Part shown: one piece after another, positions 7,162-13,740 of the stretch
Numbering within the stretch: position 1 is the stretch's first letter
Layout of the letters: each line of letters starts with the position of its first letter
Program-made: the position numbers and the translations under genes
Notes under the pieces: model-generated
What the model was told of the DNA's origin: nothing
Databases searched by the model: none
What the model saw: only the letters and a program-made list of their open reading frames with translations
From: JBGCEZ01 sp045106735
GTDB lineage: Bacteria > Planctomycetota > Phycisphaerae > Phycisphaerales > SM1A02
Reading direction: 5' to 3'
NCBI GenBank assembly: GCA_045106735.1
Contig: JBGCEZ010000094.1
Span: 1-17,328 of the forward strand
DNA length: 17,328 nucleotides

Positions 7162-8004
7162 ATGCCAGAACTGCCCGAAGTCGAACGCGCCCGCCGACAG
7201 ATCGAGTCCGTCGGCGTCGGCCGCACCATCACCCGCTGCCGGTGCGCGAACGATCGCATCGTCTTTGACGGCGTCAATCCCGTCACCTTCGGGCGAACGC
7301 TCAAAGGCCGCACGATCGTCGCCGCCCGCCGCCGCGGGAAGCAGATGTGGATCGAGCTCGACGAACGCCCGTGGCCGACGCTGCACCTCGGCATGACCGG
7401 ACACGTGCGCTCGCCAGACGACGAGGGCATCAAGTACGAGGCCGGGGCAAAGCAAGTCGACACGAGCTGGCCGCCAAAATTCTGGAAAGTCATCGTCGAA
7501 CTCGACGATGGCGGCATGTTCTCGATGACCAATCCGCGCCGCCTCGGCCGCATCCGGCTCAAGGACGACCCCGAACATGAGCCGCCGATCTCCAAGTTGG
7601 GATTCGACCCGCTGCTCGGCATGCCAAATGCCGCCGCCTTTCGCGACCTGATTCGAAAGCGGCGCGGCGGATCTTCGGCCAAGGGCTTGCTCATGGACCA
7701 GTCCTTCGCCGCTGGCGTGGGCAACTGGATCGCCGACGAGGTGCTCTACCAAGCGAAGATCGATCCGCGCCGGACGATCGGCGACCTGGACGACGCGGAC
7801 ATCATCCGCATGCGGACCAAGCTCGGATCGGTGATCACCAAGGCATGCGCGGTGAACGCGGACAAGCGCGACTTTCCTCGGACGTGGCTGTTCCACCGTC
7901 GCTGGGGCAAGGACCCCGACGCTCGCACGCACGACGGCCATCCCATCGAGCACCTGACGATCGGCGGCCGCACCACCGCGTGGGTACCAGCGAAGCAGCG
8001 GTGA
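7162..8004 (+). CDS. mutM: Formamidopyrimidine-DNA glycosylase (Fpg/MutM family), zincless-finger type
   Basis: This base-excision repair enzyme removes oxidised purines such as 8-oxoguanine and nicks the DNA (family knowledge). The 280-residue product starts with MPELPEVE; Pro2 is the Schiff-base nucleophile and Glu3 the proton donor. Other family signatures are Lys60 in RRGKQMWIEL, HLGMTGHV (75-82), NPRRLGRIRL (124-133) and the helix-two-turn-helix AGVGNWIADEVLYQAKIDPRR (within 184-204). The C-terminal end GGRTTAWVPAKQR (268-280) keeps the finger arginine (Arg270). The four zinc cysteines of the usual finger are absent; the only cysteines are 26, 28 and 229. This is the zincless finger known from plant Fpg and NEIL1-type enzymes. 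The start is fixed by the MPELPEVE motif, with no clear ribosome site. It stands alone, with repeat-rich spacers on both sides. Confidence 0.94.
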   Translation: MPELPEVERARRQIESVGVGRTITRCRCANDRIVFDGVNPVTFGRTLKGRTIVAARRRGKQMWIELDERPWPTLHLGMTGHVRSPDDEGIKYEAGAKQVDTSWPPKFWKVIVELDDGGMFSMTNPRRLGRIRLKDDPEHEPPISKLGFDPLLGMPNAAAFRDLIRKRRGGSSAKGLLMDQSFAAGVGNWIADEVLYQAKIDPRRTIGDLDDADIIRMRTKLGSVITKACAVNADKRDFPRTWLFHRRWGKDPDARTHDGHPIEHLTIGGRTTAWVPAKQR

Positions 8005-8478
8005 CCGCGGCCGATCCGGGGGGAACGAAGGGCGCGGGCGACGGGCATCCAGCGGCGGCGGGTGCGGGGGCGGCGACTGACGAGACGACTGCAGTGGCGG
8101 CGGGCGCGGCGGTAGCGGCGGCGGGCGCGGCGATAGTGGCGGCGGCGGCGACGGAAGCGGAGGCGGAAGCGGAGGCGGAAGCTCCTCCCGATACCCCCTG
8201 GTCCGCGGCGGTCGACAATGAGACCGGATGGCACGCATGAAGCGGCGCCCGGCCGTCATGGCGGTGCCGGCGATCACGGCGACGACAAGGGCGGCGTCCA
8301 CACCGGCACAGCCCAGCGCCACTCGGCTCGCCGACCCTCGAACGGTGTCATCCGGCGTTGCATGAGCGCGGTTTGAAACGGACCCTGCGAAGACCTGAGA
8401 CGCGCGACGGCCCCACCCCACCCCGCACCGCACCAGGATCTTTGGATCGCGCCGAACCTCCACGGAACGCCTGCCCCG
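8005..8478. other. GC-rich spacer with simple repeats, no secure gene
   Basis: The 474 bp hold no convincing gene. A GTG at 8001 overlaps the mutM stop (GTGA) and opens a 79-codon frame to 8240. Its product is almost all Ala, Gly, Glu and Thr, as expected from translating the simple repeat at about 8096-8182. The opposite strand gives a Pro/Leu-rich frame for the same reason. From 8241 to 8478 nothing is recognised on either strand. Confidence 0.5.
8096..8182. repeat. GC-rich simple-sequence repeat (GGCGGCGGGCGC and GGAAGCGGAGGC units)
   Basis: The stretch first repeats a GGCGGCGGGCGCGGCG block twice with GTAG/ATAG spacers. It then shows the 12-mer GGAAGCGGAGGC at 8153-8164 and 8165-8176, followed by a half copy at 8177-8182. 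The strand is strongly purine-rich in the last third. Confidence 0.7.
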
Positions 8479-9012
8479 ATGACCGCTCCACCGCCAGCAC
8501 CACGTCGGCCGCTCCCCGCCCCCCGGCTGCGGGCCAAACTGGCCGGCTGGCCAGCGGCGTTGCCCTTCGACGATCTACTGCGTCAGCGGGCGAAGTTCGA
8601 GCTGAACCGCACCAGCGTGCAGGCCGACTACATCCGCCGGTCGGAGAAAGCCGGCTTGAAGCACCGCCAGGACGCCGGGTTCGCCATGGTGGGCCTCGGC
8701 GTCCTGCCATTTCTTATCCAACTCGCCGGCCAGGCGATCGGATTCGGACCGGCGGGCATCGGCGTCCTCGTCGGCCTCATGCTGGTCGTGCAGGTCTGCG
8801 GCGTGGTGTTCCTCATCGGACGCCTCCGCGGGCCATCGCTCCGGGCGGGACTGCGGCGATTGGAGATCGATTGCTGTGTGCGCTGCGGCCAGATGATCAA
8901 CAGCGGCACAATTGGCCACCGGTGCCCCGAGTGCGGGCTCGATCACGGTGCGTTTCCGCTGGGCTGGGGCCCGGGTCCGATTCAGGATGGCGCCGTGCAG
9001 CCGCCAAACTGA
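8479..9012 (+). CDS. Small membrane protein with C-terminal zinc ribbon
   Basis: This 177-residue protein has a Pro/Arg-rich N-terminus and an amphipathic region (about 28-65, DDLLRQRAKFELNRTS...). Two transmembrane helices lie at about 66-88 and 92-115. A single zinc ribbon follows: CVRCGQMINSG...RCPECGL, with Cys133, Cys136, Cys149 and Cys152. The CPECG half matches the ribbons of the two larger proteins at 4327-6554, so three proteins of this style occur within 5 kb. The ATG at 8479 gives the full domain set; a weak GGA lies about 9 bases upstream. It is convergent with nuoI. Function unknown. The fold assignment rests only on the cysteine spacing and hydrophobicity. Confidence 0.78.
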   Translation: MTAPPPAPRRPLPAPRLRAKLAGWPAALPFDDLLRQRAKFELNRTSVQADYIRRSEKAGLKHRQDAGFAMVGLGVLPFLIQLAGQAIGFGPAGIGVLVGLMLVVQVCGVVFLIGRLRGPSLRAGLRRLEIDCCVRCGQMINSGTIGHRCPECGLDHGAFPLGWGPGPIQDGAVQPPN

Positions 9013-9371
9013 GAGAGCAGGCACTTGAGCCGCTGCGCCAACCGGCGCGTGGCGTGCCGCACGCCGCACGCCACGCGCTCGCCGCACGCCGCACGCCGCA
9101 CCCACGACTACGCTCACGCCCACGTCCACGCCCACGACGAACCGTCGCCCAAACGAACACGACCGCCCGACGAAAAGCCGAGCGGTCGTTGATGTTGGTC
9201 CGTTTCGTGCCGACGTCCGCCCGGCGAACACCTTGCGTGCGACCGACCGCCCGACCCTGGGGCGAGCAAGCGCCTCACGCAGCACGCGGCAAGCAGCACG
9301 CGGTTCGCGCGGTTCGCACAGCACTCGCGGTACGTCGACCGTCCACGCGACGCGCCCCGCCGCCACTCGCA
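9013..9371. other. Convergent intergenic region with low-complexity CGCCGCA-type repeats
   Basis: From about 9045 to 9110 the sequence repeats GCCGCAC-like heptamers, then CCCACG-like words to about 9140. A GCAGCACGCGG word recurs near 9285-9303. Apart from the hairpin at 9160-9188 there is no sign of a gene in the 359 bp between the small zinc-ribbon gene and nuoI. Confidence 0.55.
9160..9188 (-). terminator. Candidate (bidirectional) terminator hairpin between convergent genes
   Basis: CGACCGCCCG (9160-9169) pairs with CGAGCGGTCG (9179-9188) in nine of ten positions around a 9-base loop. On the minus strand the hairpin is followed by TGTTCGTTT, a fair U-rich tail, which suits termination of nuoI. 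On the plus strand it is followed by TTGATGTTGG, a poorer tail. The position between two convergent genes fits. Confidence 0.45.
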
Positions 9372-9929
9372 TCACATCGGCTTGGCGTCGACCGTCTCGT
9401 CGTAGATCTGGAGCAGCTTCGACTTGTCGAAGATCAGCTCCTTGCGGCTCATGCCGGTGACCTCGTAGTGCGGGGTCAACTCGATCGCATCGCAGGGGCA
9501 AGCTTCTTCGCACATGCCGCAGAAGATGCACCGCAGCTCATCGATGTCGAACTGCTTGGGGTACTTCTCGCGGTCCGGCCAGGGCGATTCCTCGGCCACG
9601 ATGTGGATGCAATTCGCCGGGCACGCGGTTGAGCACATGAAGCAGGCGACGCAGCGAACGCGACCGTCTTCATCCTTATTCAGGCGATGAACGCCGCGGA
9701 AGGTGCTGTTCTCGATGCCGCCCTCAAGGACGTCGCGATCCTCGCGCCGCTCCTCGGGGTACTGCACAACCCAGATGTTCTTCTTGTTCTTTCCGTCGCG
9801 GCCGGCGTTGCCGAGCATGTGCCGCATGGTCGTCCCGAGACCTTTGACGATCGCCGGGAGAAACAGCGACTCGCTGCGATTCATCCGCTTGGGGCTGACG
9901 TCGACGTACTCAGGGGGATTCGAGACCAT
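9372..9929 (-). CDS. nuoI: NADH-quinone oxidoreductase subunit I-like ferredoxin
   Basis: This 185-residue protein carries two 4Fe-4S motifs: C93-V-A-C96-F-M-C99-S-T-A-C103-P and C134-I-F-C137-G-M-C140-E-E-A-C144-P. Their spacing and the C-terminal 'RKELIFDKSKLL' (162-173) match NuoI of complex I, whose two clusters (N6a/N6b) pass electrons from the peripheral arm toward quinone. The length fits the family. An extra Cys follows each motif (Cys107, Cys146). The start at 9929 has GGAG 8 bases upstream; an in-frame GTG at 10109 would add a Pro/Arg-rich stretch unlike the family, so I reject it. No other nuo gene lies in the window. A stand-alone ferredoxin of another redox complex is the alternative, but NuoI is clearly the nearest family. 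Confidence 0.88.
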   Translation of the reverse strand: MVSNPPEYVDVSPKRMNRSESLFLPAIVKGLGTTMRHMLGNAGRDGKNKKNIWVVQYPEERREDRDVLEGGIENSTFRGVHRLNKDEDGRVRCVACFMCSTACPANCIHIVAEESPWPDREKYPKQFDIDELRCIFCGMCEEACPCDAIELTPHYEVTGMSRKELIFDKSKLLQIYDETVDAKPM

Positions 9930-10368
9930 GGGGTGCTCCACCGGAGGGGCTGGGGGCGACGGACGGCGGCGGCGAGCGATTGAGGCCGCACCACCGGATC
10001 GACTGCGAACATCGGCCAAACGAATGCGCGGGCCAAAGCGGCCCAACGACTCAGAATCGCCGATGCTGCGAAGGATAGCACTCCCATGGGCTCCCGGCGG
10101 CGAGAACACGTCGCGACGGAAAGCATCACGGGCGACGGCCCGACCGCGAAGACGAAGAACACCAAACGAAACCCGATCATACTGCCTTTCTGGATCGGCC
10201 GCAAGCTGGCCATGAGCCGGCTACGAACCGGCCACAAACCGGCCACGAACCAACTCGTCCACGCCACCGGCCCCACCTCCCGGAACCCCCGCCGAATGGC
10301 CGGCGCCGCGCCGTTCCTCTATGCTCGAGAGGGCGAAGTTCGTACTATTTTTCACAACCGGATCCCCC
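9930..10368. other. Divergent intergenic region between nuoI and the ATP synthase operon
   Basis: The 439 bp contain a candidate nuoI promoter (10176-10204) and a short GGCCACAAACC-like direct repeat around 10221-10251. The ATP synthase promoter should lie to the right. The only AT-rich patch is TACTATTTTTCAC at 10343-10355, which has no good -35 partner at the usual distance. The open frames here encode Arg/Pro-rich strings, and no gene is recognised. Confidence 0.55.
10176..10204 (-). promoter_or_regulatory. Candidate sigma70-type promoter for nuoI
   Basis: On the minus strand TTGCGG (10204-10199) is followed after exactly 17 bp by TATGAT (10181-10176), matching the -10 consensus in five of six positions. 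Transcription would start near 10168, leaving a leader of about 240 nt before the nuoI start at 9929. Confidence 0.42.
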
Positions 10369-10773
10369 ATGCCCTCTTCTCAGGACGCCGATCGCCGGGA
10401 ACTCTGGCGGCTCGCCGGTCTCGGCTTCACGCTGACCAGCGAGGTGGTCGGCGGCGCGCTGCTCGGCTGGGGCATGGATGTTCTGTTCAAGACGTCGCCC
10501 ATCTTCATCGTCACGATGACCCTCATCGGCGTGGCCGTGGCGATGACCGGCTTTCTTCGGAATGCCCTTGGTGCGTCGGCCCAAGCCGGCCGCCGCGCCG
10601 ACGCCGCCGTCCACGAGGGCCGCGTTCAGCCGCTCAAGGACGTCCCTGGCGACGCGGACGGCGACGGCGAGCCGGACCCGCCAACCGACGAAGATCGTGA
10701 CCCCGACTCCCACGCGGGCTGGAAAGCCGGGCTCGACGACGCGTCCCCCGACGGAGCGTCCCGCCGTGACTGA
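10369..10773 (+). CDS. atpZ: ATP synthase accessory protein AtpZ (ATPase gene 1 family)
   Basis: This 134-residue protein has two hydrophobic helices (about 15-36 and 44-64) in the pattern LGFTLTSEVVGGALLGWGMDVLFKTSPIFIVTMTLIG. That matches the short AtpZ/AtpQ proteins found at the head of many bacterial atp operons (family knowledge: an assembly or Mg/Ca-linked accessory, not a catalytic subunit). The C-terminal half (about 75-134) is an unusual acidic, Asp/Pro/Gly-rich tail. The ATG at 10369 is chosen because the family core begins soon after it; a GTG or ATG further upstream would only add a hydrophobic leader. No strong ribosome site is seen. The end overlaps the next gene by 8 bp. Confidence 0.82.
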   Translation: MPSSQDADRRELWRLAGLGFTLTSEVVGGALLGWGMDVLFKTSPIFIVTMTLIGVAVAMTGFLRNALGASAQAGRRADAAVHEGRVQPLKDVPGDADGDGEPDPPTDEDRDPDSHAGWKAGLDDASPDGASRRD

Positions 10774-11374
10774 CTCGATTCATCGCGACCCGCCCGGCGT
10801 CTCCACCGGTTCCAGACCTGCGTCGAATGCCGCCATCAACGCGGCCGCCGGTTCGCCCGCCGATCCGGCCACTGGATCCCCCGCCGACGCCGCCTTCACT
10901 CGGCCCGTGACCCTCCCGACCGGCCGCTTTCTGGCCGGGATCGCGGCCGCATGCGGCACCGTGGGCATCCTGTGGACAACTGGCTCGCTGGCCTTCGGAT
11001 TCGGGCCGACGGCCGTGACCGCCGGACTCGCCTCGGTGGGGGTCGTGGCCACGGTTTCAGCCCTTGCCCTGTTGGCCCTGACCCCCTGGAGACCCAGGTC
11101 TTTGGGCACCTGGCCGATGGTGTGGACGGCCGCTGGCTTCGGCCGCCTCGTCGTCGCCCTTGGGGGGGCCGCGTTGCTATACTCCCGACCCCAATTCGGG
11201 CCCGCCCACGTGTTTCCGCCAGTTCTGCTCGCATACGTGGCGGTGATGGTGGTCGAAACGATGACCTACGCCCGCGCCATGGCCGCCCACGGACCCCGAC
11301 CGGGAACGTTGTCGGCCGATTCTTCCTCGCCTCAGTCGACGGTCGGTCCACTGGACCAGACGACCTCGGAGTGA
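10766..11374 (+). CDS. atpI: ATP synthase subunit I (AtpI)-like membrane protein
   Basis: This 202-residue protein has an Ala/Ser/Pro-rich N-terminal 50 residues. Four hydrophobic segments follow (about 54-78, 82-106, 118-139, 148-171), the four-helix plan of AtpI, which helps assemble the c-ring (family knowledge). Arg127 in the third helix (GFGRLVVALGGAALL) sits where AtpI proteins often carry an arginine. The start is inferred as the GTG at 10766, which overlaps atpZ by 8 bp. The frame is open further upstream, but there it only shadows atpZ. Sequence similarity to AtpI is weak by eye, so the call leans on position between atpZ and atpB plus topology. The stop is 6 bp before atpB. Confidence 0.7.
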   Translation: MTDSIHRDPPGVSTGSRPASNAAINAAAGSPADPATGSPADAAFTRPVTLPTGRFLAGIAAACGTVGILWTTGSLAFGFGPTAVTAGLASVGVVATVSALALLALTPWRPRSLGTWPMVWTAAGFGRLVVALGGAALLYSRPQFGPAHVFPPVLLAYVAVMVVETMTYARAMAAHGPRPGTLSADSSSPQSTVGPLDQTTSE

Positions 11375-11380
11375 GCCTGC

Positions 11381-12340
11381 ATGTTCTTCTTTGCCGCCGG
11401 TGACAGCCTCAATCCCCTCGGCCACGTGCTCGACATCACGTTGATCGGTGGAGACAAGCCGGTCTTCAAGGCGACCGCGGGAATGCCGGAACTGCTGACC
11501 ATGCACATGGTCACGCTGCTGGCCGCGTCGGTGGTCGCTCTGCTGCTCTTGGCCACCGCGGCCAAGGCCATCGCGACCGGCCCCGAGCGTGATGGCCATC
11601 GCCGCTACGTGTCCGGCACGCGACTCGGTCAGTTCATCGAAGTCATCGTCCTCTACATGCGGGACAACGTGATCGTTCCGGTGATCGGTGAAGCCTACGG
11701 CCGCCGGTACCTGCCGCTGCTGCTCTCGATCTTCTTCTTCATCCTGGTGAACAACCTGTTCGGGCTCATTCCGATCCTGGACATCAATCACATCCTTGGC
11801 CAGATCTTCTTCAAGGACAAGAGCTGGGCCGTCATCGGCGGCACCGCCACCGCGAACATCGCGGTCACCGCGGCCTTGGCCACGATCGCGTTCTTCGTGG
11901 TGAACATCCACGGCATCAAGGACTTGGGCGTCGGCGGATTCCTGCACCACCTTCTGGGCGGCGCCCCCGCGTTCCTCGCCCCGATCATGGTGCCGATCGA
12001 GATCGCCGGCCTGATCATCAAGCCCGTCGCGCTCGCCATCCGGCTCTTCGCCAACATGCTCGCCGGCCACACGCTCATGGCCACGCTCGGTCTGTTCGCG
12101 GTCATCACCGTCAATACGATCGGCGAGTCCACGACTGGCTACGTCGCGGGCACCGGCGTCGGCATCATTGCCGCGATCGGTGCGGTGGCGATCTACTTCC
12201 TCGAGATCTTCGTCGCGTTCCTGCAGGCGTTCATCTTCATGTTCCTGACGACGATCTTCATCGGCCAGCTCACGCACCACCATGACGATCACGATCACGC
12301 TGACGACCACGCCGCCGACGGCGCCGTGGCTGCCCACTGA
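11381..12340 (+). CDS. atpB: ATP synthase Fo subunit a
   Basis: This 319-residue protein is the membrane channel subunit that carries protons to the c-ring. The conserved helix LAIRLFANMLAGH (218-230) contains the essential arginine, Arg221. The last helix EIFVAFLQAFIFMFLTTIFI (275-294) matches the family signature 'E..VA.LQA..F..L...Y'. Other helices lie at about 40-62, 110-131, 153-175, 197-214 and 232-247. The C-terminus after residue 298 is a His/Asp/Ala tail (HHHDDHDHADDHAADG, seven His in 21 residues), not usual for subunit a. GGAG lies about 10 bases upstream of the ATG. It follows atpI after 6 bp and precedes atpE by 144 bp. Confidence 0.96.
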   Translation: MFFFAAGDSLNPLGHVLDITLIGGDKPVFKATAGMPELLTMHMVTLLAASVVALLLLATAAKAIATGPERDGHRRYVSGTRLGQFIEVIVLYMRDNVIVPVIGEAYGRRYLPLLLSIFFFILVNNLFGLIPILDINHILGQIFFKDKSWAVIGGTATANIAVTAALATIAFFVVNIHGIKDLGVGGFLHHLLGGAPAFLAPIMVPIEIAGLIIKPVALAIRLFANMLAGHTLMATLGLFAVITVNTIGESTTGYVAGTGVGIIAAIGAVAIYFLEIFVAFLQAFIFMFLTTIFIGQLTHHHDDHDHADDHAADGAVAAH

Positions 12341-12484
12341 TCGCTCAACGAATCACCCACCGGTGACCGACCGTCGCACCGCGACACCGGCACCATTACA
12401 GCGCACGGGCCCATCGGCACCAGGGGCCACCCTCCCGTGCACCCCATCAAGGTCCCCTGGACACGCTCGGAGAGTGAAGTAGAA

Positions 12485-12832
12485 ATGAAGCGCATCATTT
12501 CCCAGTCGGCCATTGCCTTCTCCCTCATGGCCCTCGTCGGCGCTGCTGCCGCGGTTGCCGCCCCTGACGCCGCCGGTGCTGCCGGTGCTGCGGCGGACGC
12601 CAGCCACGTCATGAACCTCGGCCCCATCGGTGCCGGACTCGTCGGTGGTCTCGCCGTCATCGGTGCCGGCATCGGCATCGGCCGCATCGGTGGCTCGGCC
12701 GTCGAATCGATCGCCCGTCAGCCCGAGATGGCTGGCCCGATCGGCACCAACATGATCATCTCGGCCGCCCTCATTGAGGGTGCGACGCTCTTTGCCGTCG
12801 TCGTCGGCCTGCTCTGCCTGATCCTCAAGTAA
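12485..12832 (+). CDS. atpE: ATP synthase Fo subunit c with N-terminal signal-like extension
   Basis: This 115-residue protein is longer than the usual 70-90 for subunit c. Residues 1-26 look like a cleavable signal (MKRIISQSAIAF... to AVAA), followed by an Ala/Gly-rich linker to about 42. The core hairpin then begins: helix 1 with GAGIGIG (60-66), polar loop ARQPE (77-81), helix 2 with the ion-binding carboxylate Glu98 in ALIEGATLFA. The residue after Glu98 is Gly, and helix 1 lacks the Gln of sodium-binding rings, so proton coupling is the likelier reading. The start at 12485 is preceded by GGAGAG about 14 bases upstream; an ATG at 12437 would add 16 polar residues before the signal and is less likely. 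Confidence 0.95.
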   Translation: MKRIISQSAIAFSLMALVGAAAAVAAPDAAGAAGAAADASHVMNLGPIGAGLVGGLAVIGAGIGIGRIGGSAVESIARQPEMAGPIGTNMIISAALIEGATLFAVVVGLLCLILK

Positions 12833-12846
12833 GTCTTGCAGGCTCC

Positions 12847-12911
12847 GTCCCCGCTCCGGGGCGGCTGGCCGACGCGACCTCGTCATGAGGTCCGGCCGCC
12901 GCCCCGGGGAC
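12847..12911 (+). other. Large hairpin in the atpE-atpF gap
   Basis: The inner stem GACCTC (12876-12881) / GAGGTC (12887-12892) closes a 5-base loop GTCAT. It is extended outward by GGCCG/CGGCC, GGC/GCC, GGGGC/GCCCC and GTCCC/GGGAC, with small bulges at 12866, 12872-12875 and 12852-12856. In all about 25 base pairs span 65 nt. No T-run follows, so it is not a standard terminator. Such a structure just after atpE could stabilise the highly expressed subunit c message or trim downstream expression; that is inference. Confidence 0.7.
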
Positions 12912-13044
12912 GTGGGGCACCCGTGCACGGTGGACACCCGTCCGGCGTGCGATTGACGTCCCAGCCCCGGCTGGGAATTCGATTCCGCGATCCGTCACTG
13001 CCGGCTCGCGGGACCGCATTCCCTCCCCCTTACGAGGCCGCTTC

Positions 13045-13572
13045 ATGTTTCTCCACACGCTTGCCGCCGAAGGCGGATCCCCGGTCGCGTTCAAGATCGC
13101 TCCCTACATCTTTGCGATCGTGGTCGCAGGGACCGCGTTCTTCATCCTGACCAAGTTCGTGTGGCCGCGGATCATCTCCGGACTCGACGAACGCGAGGCG
13201 AAGATCCTCGGCGAGATCAAGAACGCCGAAAGCGCCCGCGCTGACGCCGAGAAGGCCAAGAGCGACTTCGAAAGTGCCCTCGCCGGTGCCCGCAAGGAAG
13301 CCGCCGACATGGTGGCCCAGGCCCGCGCCGACGCCAAGGCCGCCGGCGACGACGCCAAGGCCCGCAACGAACGCGAGCTCGCCGACATGAAGCAGCGAGC
13401 CCGCACCGAGATCGACGCCGCCCGCCAAGAGGCCGTCGCCTCGATCCACGCCGAAGCCGCGACCCTGGCCACGGCCATCGCCGGCAAGATCCTCCAGCGA
13501 GAGATCTCGGTCGACGACCAGCAGCGTTTGCTCGATGAGTCACTCAAGGAGCTCGCCGGCACCCGGAACTGA
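13045..13572 (+). CDS. atpF: ATP synthase Fo subunit b
   Basis: This 175-residue protein is the peripheral stalk that holds F1 to Fo. It has one transmembrane helix (about 17-37, ending TKFVWPRI), then a long charged helix rich in Ala, Glu, Lys and Asp (about 48-150) that will form a coiled coil. The final part (about 150-175, ISVDDQQRLLDESLKEL) matches the delta-binding end of subunit b. The length is within the family range. The ATG at 13045 has GAGG about 10 bases upstream. It is separated from atpE by 212 bp with a strong hairpin, and from atpH by 168 bp. Confidence 0.94.
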   Translation: MFLHTLAAEGGSPVAFKIAPYIFAIVVAGTAFFILTKFVWPRIISGLDEREAKILGEIKNAESARADAEKAKSDFESALAGARKEAADMVAQARADAKAAGDDAKARNERELADMKQRARTEIDAARQEAVASIHAEAATLATAIAGKILQREISVDDQQRLLDESLKELAGTRN

Positions 13573-13740
13573 TCCCGGACCGCCCGCTGCCTCCCACGAA
13601 CCGCGCGGAACCGCGAGGACGAGCCCAATCGTCCCGCCGGCCTCCCGCCTCCCGACCGCCCCGCGGCGGAAGGCACATCCCACGCGTTTCGTCGTTTCCC
13701 CGCCCGCTCGCCTTCGCCTCCTGCTCGGGACATCGCCACC
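13573..13740. other. Pyrimidine-rich gap between atpF and atpH
   Basis: The 168 bp carry no gene. The right part (13640-13740) is strongly C/T-rich on the plus strand. A weak GGGAC lies about 10 bases before the atpH start. No clear hairpin followed by T's is seen. Confidence 0.5.

Noticed and set aside
6731..7396. Open frames with GTANQHGG-type repeats over the 13-bp array
   Set aside because: The 13-bp period passes through all three frames with few stops, so long open frames are expected without coding function. No domain or ribosome site is seen.
7060..8463. Long minus-strand frame of 467 codons opposite mutM
   Set aside because: It is the antisense of mutM plus the GC-rich repeat and yields poly-proline strings; mutM on the other strand is unmistakable.
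9930..10109. N-terminal extension of NuoI from the GTG at 10109
   Set aside because: The added 60 residues are Pro/Arg/Ser-rich and unlike the family, while the ATG at 9929 has a good GGAG site and gives the normal length.
11178..11184. TATACT inside atpI as an internal promoter
   Set aside because: It falls in Leu-Tyr-Ser codons of the third AtpI helix region and has no good -35 partner.
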